NCBI RefSeq assembly: GCF_030160235.1
Contig: NZ_BSNY01000021.1
Span: forward strand, 62,001-126,000
DNA length: 64,000 bases
Reading direction: 5' to 3'
Source: Mesorhizobium huakuii
GTDB taxonomy: Bacteria; Pseudomonadota; Alphaproteobacteria; Rhizobiales; Rhizobiaceae
This document shows, one piece after another, positions 59,090 to 64,000 of this stretch. How positions within the stretch are numbered: the stretch's first letter is position 1; each line of letters starts with the position of its first letter. The notes below the pieces were generated by a model. The model saw only the letters and a program-made list of their open reading frames with translations. It had not been told where the DNA came from and did no database searches. Position numbers and translations under genes: made by a program.

Positions 59090-60205
59090 ATGTCCGAGAC
59101 GGCAAAGCCACGCGCCGCCGAACTGTCCCATTTGCGCAGCCGCGATTTCGTCAGTGGCGATCCGATCCCGTTGCCGCTGACCATGGCTTCGATCTTTCAC
59201 ACGCCGGGCGTCGAGACCGGGGTCGATCAATATGGCCGCTACGACAACCCAACCTGGCGCGCCGTGGAACATGTGCTCGGCCATTTGGAAGACGCGCAAT
59301 GCGTGAGTTTTCCCTCTGGAATGGGCGCGATTTCCTCGGTGTTTTTCGCGCTCCTGAAATCGGGCGATCGCGTGCTCCTGCCGGCGGACGGCTATCACGC
59401 CACGCGTGCGATGGCCGAACGCTTCCTGAGGCCGCTCGGCATCACCTGCGATACCAGGCCGACGCCGACCTTCCTTGACGGCGGCTTCGCAGGCTATTCA
59501 CTGGTCTTCGTGGAAACCCCGTCCAATCCGCGGCTGGACATCTGCGACATCTCGGCGATCGCCAGGGCTGTCCACGAACAGAGCGGGATCCTTGTCGTCG
59601 ACAACACGACGATGACACCATTCGGCCAACGTCCCCTCGACTTCGGCGCCGATATCGTCGTCTCCGCCGACACCAAGGCGGTCAACGGCCATTCGGACGT
59701 GCTTTTCGGCCATGTCGCCAGCCGGAACGCCGACATAATCGCCAAGGTGACGGACTGGCGCGCAATGGCCGGCGGCATTCCCGGGCCGTTCGAAGCCTGG
59801 CTGGTGCATCGCGGCCTCGAAACACTGGAGGTGCGCTTTGACCGCATGTGCTCATCGGCCGAAACGATCGCGCAACGGCTGAAGGAACATCGCGCGGTGC
59901 GTGGCCTGCGTTTTCCCGGCCTCGATGGCGATCCGTCGCACAACCTTGCGCGCGCCCAGATGGAGCGCTTCGGCTTCCTCATTTCCTTCGAACTCGTCTC
60001 GGAGGACAAGGCCGAGGATTTCATCAACAATTGCCACCTGATAGAGGCTGCGACCTCCTTCGGCGGCGTCCACACTTCGGCCGAGCGACGCTCGAAGCGA
60101 GGCGATGCGGTGCCATCAGGCTTTGTCCGCCTCTCTATCGGCTGTGAACCGGTCGAAGAACTCTGGAAAGCCGTCGAGGCATCGCTGGACAGGATCAGCG
60201 GCTGA
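59090..60205 (+). CDS. Cys/Met metabolism PLP-dependent enzyme (cystathionine gamma-synthase/lyase type)
   Basis: 371 residues. Fold-type I PLP enzyme with SGMGAISSVFFALLKSGD, GYHATRAMAERFL, VETPSNPRLDICDI, D171 (VVDNTTMTPFGQRPLDFGAD) and the PLP lysine K196 in SADTKAVNGHSDVLFG. The C-terminal FGGVHTSAERRSKRG and GFVRLSIGCEP are typical of trans-sulfuration enzymes. It could be a cystathionine gamma-synthase, gamma-lyase or beta-lyase; these cannot be separated by eye. It is divergent from the dcw cluster. Confidence 0.88.
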   Translation: MSETAKPRAAELSHLRSRDFVSGDPIPLPLTMASIFHTPGVETGVDQYGRYDNPTWRAVEHVLGHLEDAQCVSFPSGMGAISSVFFALLKSGDRVLLPADGYHATRAMAERFLRPLGITCDTRPTPTFLDGGFAGYSLVFVETPSNPRLDICDISAIARAVHEQSGILVVDNTTMTPFGQRPLDFGADIVVSADTKAVNGHSDVLFGHVASRNADIIAKVTDWRAMAGGIPGPFEAWLVHRGLETLEVRFDRMCSSAETIAQRLKEHRAVRGLRFPGLDGDPSHNLARAQMERFGFLISFELVSEDKAEDFINNCHLIEAATSFGGVHTSAERRSKRGDAVPSGFVRLSIGCEPVEELWKAVEASLDRISG

Positions 60206-60333
60206 TCGCACCAGATTCAAGCGTTGGCCGGTTTGCGGCCTGCCTGGCGAATAGCCGAAAAGACGTGAATCAACAGGCGCGCCCGGGGGGCGCAACCTGC
60301 TGATCTCAAAGGATTTCTCTTCGAGGGCGAAAC

Positions 60334-60733
60334 TGCCAGCTGGCCTGTAAGCCGGGTTCTGTATGGCCCTCGCCCCTTGCGGGACGAGAACGTGGCGGCC
60401 ATTCATCTTGGGCGCATGTTGCCATGCGCCTCACGCAACCTACCCGGACGGTGAGCCGGAAACAGCCCTCGAGGGTTTCCCCTCGCACCGCCCCTATTCG
60501 GTTTTGCTCCCGGTGGGGTTTACCGTGCCGCTCCTGTTGCCAGTCGCGCGGTGGGCTCTTACCCCACCCTTTCACCCTTACCCCGACAAAGTCGTGGCGG
60601 TTTGCTTTCTGTGGCACTTTCCCTGGGGTCGCCCCCGCCGGCCATTAACCGGCACCGTGTCTCCATGGAGCCCGGACTTTCCTCACTCGCGGCCTTTCGG
60701 CGTTTGCGAGTGCGGCCGCCCAGCCAGCTGGCA
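60334..60733 (-). ncRNA. rnpB: RNase P RNA, bacterial type A
   Basis: About 400 nt on the minus strand. The 5' region has the conserved GAGGAAAGTCCGGGCTCC block (P4 5' strand), the middle has the GGGTAAGGG-type segment, and the 3' end has ACAGAACCCGGCTTACA. The ends pair through TGCCAGCTGGC (60723-60733) and GCCAGCTGGCA (60334-60344), an 11-bp P1 helix, which sets the boundaries. It is the catalytic RNA that trims the 5' end of tRNA precursors. Exact ends are uncertain by a few bases. Confidence 0.93.
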
Positions 60734-60737
60734 AGGC

Positions 60738-60767
60738 GTATAAAGGGGTTCAGCCGGGAAAACGCAA
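60738..60767 (-). promoter_or_regulatory. Candidate rnpB promoter
   Basis: On the minus strand TTGCGT (60762-60767) and TTATAC (60738-60743) are 18 bp apart. The -10 ends about five bases before the predicted rnpB 5' end at 60733, a reasonable transcription-start distance. Confidence 0.45.
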
Positions 60768-60770
60768 ATG

Positions 60771-60794
60771 AAAAAGCCGGCTTGTCCGCCGGCT
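60771..60794 (-). terminator. Rho-independent terminator of the lytic transglycosylase gene
   Basis: AGCCGGC (60775-60781) and GCCGGCT (60788-60794) with a 6-nt loop. On the minus strand the stem is followed by TTTTT (60771-60775). It lies 15 bp after the stop at 60809 and just upstream of the rnpB promoter. Confidence 0.75.
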
Positions 60795-60808
60795 CTCGCA
60801 ACTTGCCG

Positions 60809-61516
60809 TCAAAGCGCGGCCATCTGAACCTTGACCTTGCTGCAATAAGCCGCCGAGACCGGGTTCATCCGCGTCGCGGCGTGGCCGGCATTGTATTTCA
60901 GGATCGTGCCGCAGGTCGTGCCGCCGCCGAGGTTCTGCGCCAAAGCGAGATACTTCATGCCGTATTTGATGTTGGTGTCGGGATCGAAGAGCCCCTTGGC
61001 CGAACCGTTGTAGCCCATCATCCGCGCCGTCGCCGGCTTGATCTGCATCAGGCCGATCTCGCCGGCACTGCCGACCATGTTCGGCCGATAGTTGCTCTCG
61101 ATCGTGATGACGGCGTTGGCCAGCGACACCGGAACACCGTAGCTTGCCGCATAGCGGGCAACGATCGCGGAATACTGGCCGCTGCTGGCTACCGCTGCCG
61201 TCGACGCCGCGACATTCCTGAGACCGATCGATGCCGTCGTCGTCATGTCGACGGTCTTGCGGCCACGCTTCGTCTGCCTTTTGGCGGAGGATTTCTTCGC
61301 CTTGGTCCAGCTGGCCTTTTCCACCCTGGCGGAAGCGTGCTTCGCCGTTGCCTTCGGGCTCCTGCTGCTTTTGGCTGAAATGGCCTTGCCCTTGGTGGTC
61401 ACCGCGACGAGCCCCTGATCGGCCCGTGGGCTCCATGTCGCGGCATCAGCCGCGCTGAAGGCAAAAGTCACTACGCCGGCAGCAAGAGCTGCCGTTACAA
61501 CGGTCAATTTCTGCAT
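60809..61516 (-). CDS. Secreted lytic transglycosylase (SLT domain)
   Basis: 235 residues from ATG 61516, preceded by AGGA. A signal peptide (LTVVTAALAAGVVTFAFSAADA) is followed by a Lys/Ser/Ala-rich basic stretch (about 40-95) and a C-terminal SLT domain: ANAVITIESNYRPNMVGSAG with the catalytic Glu, GEIGLMQIKPATARMMGY and NIKYGMKYLA. Such enzymes cleave the glycan of peptidoglycan to give 1,6-anhydro-MurNAc ends. The basic linker may bind the wall electrostatically. Alone, with a rho-independent terminator downstream. Confidence 0.9.
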   Translation of the reverse strand: MQKLTVVTAALAAGVVTFAFSAADAATWSPRADQGLVAVTTKGKAISAKSSRSPKATAKHASARVEKASWTKAKKSSAKRQTKRGRKTVDMTTTASIGLRNVAASTAAVASSGQYSAIVARYAASYGVPVSLANAVITIESNYRPNMVGSAGEIGLMQIKPATARMMGYNGSAKGLFDPDTNIKYGMKYLALAQNLGGGTTCGTILKYNAGHAATRMNPVSAAYCSKVKVQMAAL

Positions 61517-61728
61517 GTGATCCTGTTCTGTCTGGACCACGCGAAGATCTTCGCGTGGCGCTGCTTGATTAATAGCGGAACATCCGGGGGGCTAGAGATC
61601 CGACAAACTGTACGAATTGCCCTTTGAGGCCCGAATTGGCGTCAATGAAGGCGAGGCAAGTCACTTTGAGTGACAGTTTGTAACCTGACACGGGAAAAAG
61701 ATTACTTGGGCGACGCCCTGCCCGTGGG

Positions 61729-62484
61729 TTAGCCGCTCACGGAGGCGAGCAACTTCTGCAGCGTACGCATGGTCGAGCCGTCGGCCAGCCCGTCGACCAG
61801 GCGAGGCCGGAAATGCCGTTGGAAGGCCTCGACGACAATTTGCGTCTGATGGTCGAAAACACCTGATATCTCGACACCGTAACCATAGAGCGTCAGCATC
61901 GACTGCAACGCCTCGACATCGGCACCGCTGTCGCCGGGCTTCAGCGCGGTCCCGCGCCTGATGGGTGCAGCCGGCACGAGATGGCCGACACCGGCCTTGA
62001 ACAGGGCGGCCCACGGGAACTTCTCGCCCGGATCGATCTTGCGGCCCGGTGCCACGTCGGAATGCGCCAGCACCCGCATGGCGGGGATCGCATGCCGCGC
62101 GGCAATTCCCTTGCACAGGCCGATCACCGCCTCGATCTGGCGCTGGGGAAACCCGGGATAGCCCAGCGAATGGCCAGGATTGACGATCTCGATGCCCACC
62201 GAGCAGGAATTGATATCGGTGTGTCCGAACCAGGAACTTTTGCCGGCGTGCCAGGCGCGGTCGCTTTCCCGGACCATCTGCACGATGTGACCATTCTCAT
62301 GAACGAGATAGTGCGACGAGACTTCGCTCGCCGGATCACACAGCCAGGCTTCCGCTCCGGCTCCTGTCGGCATGCCGGTATAGTGCAGCACGATCATGTC
62401 GGGTTTCGGCGTGTCGCGCCTTGGCCCGAAATTCGGCGACACCCTGACCTCGGCACTCGGCTCGTCGGGCAGGAAGCCGCTCAT
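61729..62484 (-). CDS. N-acetylmuramoyl-L-alanine amidase (AmiD/AmpD type) with peptidoglycan-binding domain
   Basis: 251 residues. Amidase_2 fold with zinc ligands H34 (VLHYTG), H141 (LAHSDVAPGRKIDPG) and D151, as in AmiD and AmpD. From about 178 to 247 a PG_binding_1 domain follows (LKPGDSGADVEALQSMLTLY, GYGVEISGVFDHQT, VVEAFQRHFRPRLVDG). No signal peptide or lipobox is visible, so it may act in the cytoplasm on imported anhydro-muropeptides. Start ATG 62484 overlaps the upstream TerB/DnaJ gene stop by 4 nt. Confidence 0.92.
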   Translation of the reverse strand: MSGFLPDEPSAEVRVSPNFGPRRDTPKPDMIVLHYTGMPTGAGAEAWLCDPASEVSSHYLVHENGHIVQMVRESDRAWHAGKSSWFGHTDINSCSVGIEIVNPGHSLGYPGFPQRQIEAVIGLCKGIAARHAIPAMRVLAHSDVAPGRKIDPGEKFPWAALFKAGVGHLVPAAPIRRGTALKPGDSGADVEALQSMLTLYGYGVEISGVFDHQTQIVVEAFQRHFRPRLVDGLADGSTMRTLQKLLASVSG

Positions 62485-63200
62485 ACGTGCCGCAGGCCCC
62501 GCTCGATCATCTCATAGGCGGCGTTGATCGCCGCGACCCTTGTCGTGGCGATCTTGATGAATTCCTGCGGCAGGCCGCGCGCGATCAGCCGGTCGGGATG
62601 GTTGTCGGAGACCAGCTTGCGGTACCGCTTCCTGACCTCCTCGAACGGCTTGCCGCGCTCGATGCCGAGCACGACATAGGGGTCGCCGGCACCAAGATTG
62701 ACGTGCCGGGCCAGGATCGACTCGTAATGCGCCTCGTCGATGCGGAAGATCTCGGCGATACGGTGCAGGAAGATGCCTTCGCGTTCATGCACCAGCCCAT
62801 CGGCCTTTGCGATGTGGAACAGGCCGTCGAGTATATCTTCCAGCATCACGCAATTGGAATGCCCCGAACCGCACAATTGTGCCATGCGCTCGGCATAGGT
62901 TTCGAAACCGGCAACGTCCCGCTGGGCGAGATCGAACAGCCGCGCAACGTTGCGCGTCTCCTTCGGCGGCACTTCGAATATTTCCTGGAAGGCACGCACC
63001 TCATCCTGGGTGACGATGCCGTCCGCCTTGGCCATCTTGGCCGAGAGCGCGATCATCGCCACGGAAAAGGCGACGCGGCGGCGCAGGTCCGCATCGCCGG
63101 AGAACACCGTGCGCACGGCCTCCACGACATCGGCGACGCCCGACGAGGCTGAAGACGATACCCGCGTGATGAAGTCGCCGAGGCGGTCCCAAATCGACAT
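62481..63200 (-). CDS. DjlA-like protein with TerB and J domains
   Basis: 239 residues. The N-terminal region is followed by a TerB-like helical domain (about 45-160: FSVAMIALSAKMAKADGIVT and DGLFHIAKADGLVHERE). The C-terminal J domain has DPYVVLGIERGKPFEEVRKR and the HPD motif (201-203, DNHPDRL) that stimulates DnaK ATPase. Unlike E. coli DjlA, no membrane helix is visible at the N-terminus. Co-translated with the amidase through an ATGA overlap, which hints that DnaK assistance and peptidoglycan recycling are linked here; that link is inference. Confidence 0.9.
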   Translation of the reverse strand: MSIWDRLGDFITRVSSSASSGVADVVEAVRTVFSGDADLRRRVAFSVAMIALSAKMAKADGIVTQDEVRAFQEIFEVPPKETRNVARLFDLAQRDVAGFETYAERMAQLCGSGHSNCVMLEDILDGLFHIAKADGLVHEREGIFLHRIAEIFRIDEAHYESILARHVNLGAGDPYVVLGIERGKPFEEVRKRYRKLVSDNHPDRLIARGLPQEFIKIATTRVAAINAAYEMIERGLRHV

Positions 63201-63295
63201 GGCCGCTTCTTAGAGCGAACCGGTCCATGCTATCAAGCCAATAACGGGGTTGTGAACGACACGCACCCCGACAGATCGATGGGGCGGCCTGCAAA

Positions 63296-63319
63296 GAAAA
63301 GGCCGGCGAGACGCCGGCC
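63296..63319 (-). terminator. Rho-independent terminator of the small lipoprotein gene
   Basis: GGCCGGC (63301-63307) and GCCGGCC (63313-63319), 5-nt loop, followed by TTTTC on the minus strand. It lies 35 bp after the lipoprotein stop at 63354. Confidence 0.7.
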
Positions 63320-63353
63320 CTTCCTCCCAAGACACTCTTAACTGCTTTACAAA

Positions 63354-63566
63354 CTACTGCGCGGGCGCAGGAGCAGGCGTTGCCGGAGCCGGCTCGGCAG
63401 GCTTGGTCGAATTATCGGCCGGAGCCGCAGGCTTCATCGGCTGCTCCGCGGCCGGCGGATTGGTGCTCTGCGTGGTGGTGGTGTCGGTGCCCTTGCCGCT
63501 GTCGCTGCAGGCCGCGACGCCCAGCAGGGCAAGAGCGGACACGGAAGCCAGAATGAGCTTTTTCAT
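63354..63566 (-). CDS. Small Pro/Ala/Thr-rich lipoprotein
   Basis: 70 residues. Signal peptide KKLILASVSALALLGVAAC with a lipobox (GVAAC, C20), then a low-complexity tail rich in Thr, Pro, Ala and Lys (DTTTTQSTNP, PAEPAPATPAPAPAQ). It is probably an outer-membrane or periplasm-spanning small lipoprotein; such proteins are common and poorly characterised in rhizobia. The gene has a good ribosome site (GGAGAGAT) and its own terminator. No function is known. Confidence 0.82.
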   Translation of the reverse strand: MKKLILASVSALALLGVAACSDSGKGTDTTTTQSTNPPAAEQPMKPAAPADNSTKPAEPAPATPAPAPAQ

Positions 63567-63746
63567 AATATCTCTCCTTCAACACACGCTCACGTTGCGG
63601 TGAACGGTCGAAGAGGAAATGCGCGACACGGCCATGAGTTTCGTAACGTTGCGTTTCCGCGTGTAACATCAACGGGATGCGTTGCTGCCGGCGCGTTGGC
63701 GCATTAACAACGAAAGCTCGAAACGAAAAATGCCGGAGACAGCCGC

Positions 63747-64000
63747 ATGGCCGCTAAATGGGATTTCTGGATCGACCGGGGCGGCACCTTCACCGATGTC
63801 ATCGGCCGTGACCCGCAAGGGGGGCTGCATCCGCGCAAGCTTCTGTCGGAGAATCCCGAAGCCTATGCCGATGCCGCTATCCAGGGCATCCGCGATTTGC
63901 TCGGCCTGGAACCCGGTGCAGCGGTCCCGTCCGGCCTGATCGGCGACATCAAGATGGGTACCACGGTCGCCACCAACGCGCTCCTGGAGCGCAAGGGCGA
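63747..64000 (+). CDS. 5-oxoprolinase/hydantoinase family protein, partial (N-terminus only)
   Basis: 84 codons from ATG 63747 to the window end with no stop. The N-terminus [19 protein letters not shown] and later [15 protein letters not shown] are the hydantoinase A / 5-oxoprolinase signatures: RGGTFTD is the ATP-binding loop and [11 protein letters not shown] the second conserved block. The [13 protein letters not shown] form is typical of full-length (about 1200-residue) ATP-dependent 5-oxoprolinases of glutathione turnover. Only a small part is visible, so hydantoinase A remains possible. Confidence 0.88.
   Translation, partial: MAAKWDFWIDRGGTFTDVIGRDPQGGLHPRKLLSENPEAYADAAIQGIRDLLGLEPGAAVPSGLIGDIKMGTTVATNALLERKG

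Overview
The window is a GC-rich stretch of an alphaproteobacterial chromosome, most likely a Mesorhizobium or close relative in the Hyphomicrobiales. The evidence is the gene order of the division and cell-wall (dcw) cluster, an FtsZ with a long proline/glutamine-rich linker, a type-A RNase P RNA, and short palindromic intergenic elements of a kind I recall from rhizobial genomes. The genus is an inference; no rRNA or tRNA gene is present to settle it.

Positions 1-31 kb form an accessory metabolic and transport region. A sugar-type catabolic pair (partial TIM-barrel isomerase plus Gfo/Idh oxidoreductase) is transcribed away from a LacI regulator, with two tandem LacI-type operators between them. 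Next come an encapsulin-type ferritin-like protein without an encapsulin neighbour, a DUF4239 membrane protein, a histidine kinase/FixJ-type regulator pair, and a two-gene ABC transporter without a binding protein. An operon of a dimethylglycine-dehydrogenase-like flavoprotein and an MttB-family methyltransferase follows. The rest is a phytase-like esterase, a Tat-type L,D-transpeptidase lipoprotein, MATE and MFS exporters, an SH3 protein, a TMEM175 channel, an SDR, a small iron permease homologue, a hexapeptide acetyltransferase, CreA, SCO, PrmA, a large autotransporter and an aminopeptidase P.

Positions 31-59 kb, nearly all on the minus strand, hold AzlCD, a DUF2461 protein, ligA, recN, bamD, lpxC and the complete dcw cluster. 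In transcription order the cluster is mraZ-rsmH-ftsL-ftsI-murE-murF-mraY-murD-ftsW-murG-murC-murB-ddlB-ftsQ-ftsA-ftsZ. Most junctions overlap by ATGA or are separated by a few bases. The main exception is a 440-bp gap between murB and ddlB that contains a 128-bp near-palindrome. Upstream of mraZ are four TGGG/CGGG boxes with an exact 10-bp period, resembling a MraZ binding array. Downstream of ftsZ is a perfect 16-bp hairpin. Three diverged copies of a short palindromic repeat lie at the ligA/recN, recN/bamD and bamD/lpxC junctions.

Positions 59-64 kb carry a PLP-dependent trans-sulfuration enzyme, rnpB, a lytic transglycosylase, an amidase overlapping a TerB/DnaJ protein, a small lipoprotein and the start of a 5-oxoprolinase/hydantoinase gene. 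Together with the dcw genes, the L,D-transpeptidase and the SH3 protein, much of the window concerns envelope growth and turnover. I found no CRISPR array, insertion sequence, integrase or prophage. The least explained signals are the intergenic palindromes, the MraZ-like box array, the orphan EncFtn protein and the ABC transporter without a substrate-binding partner.
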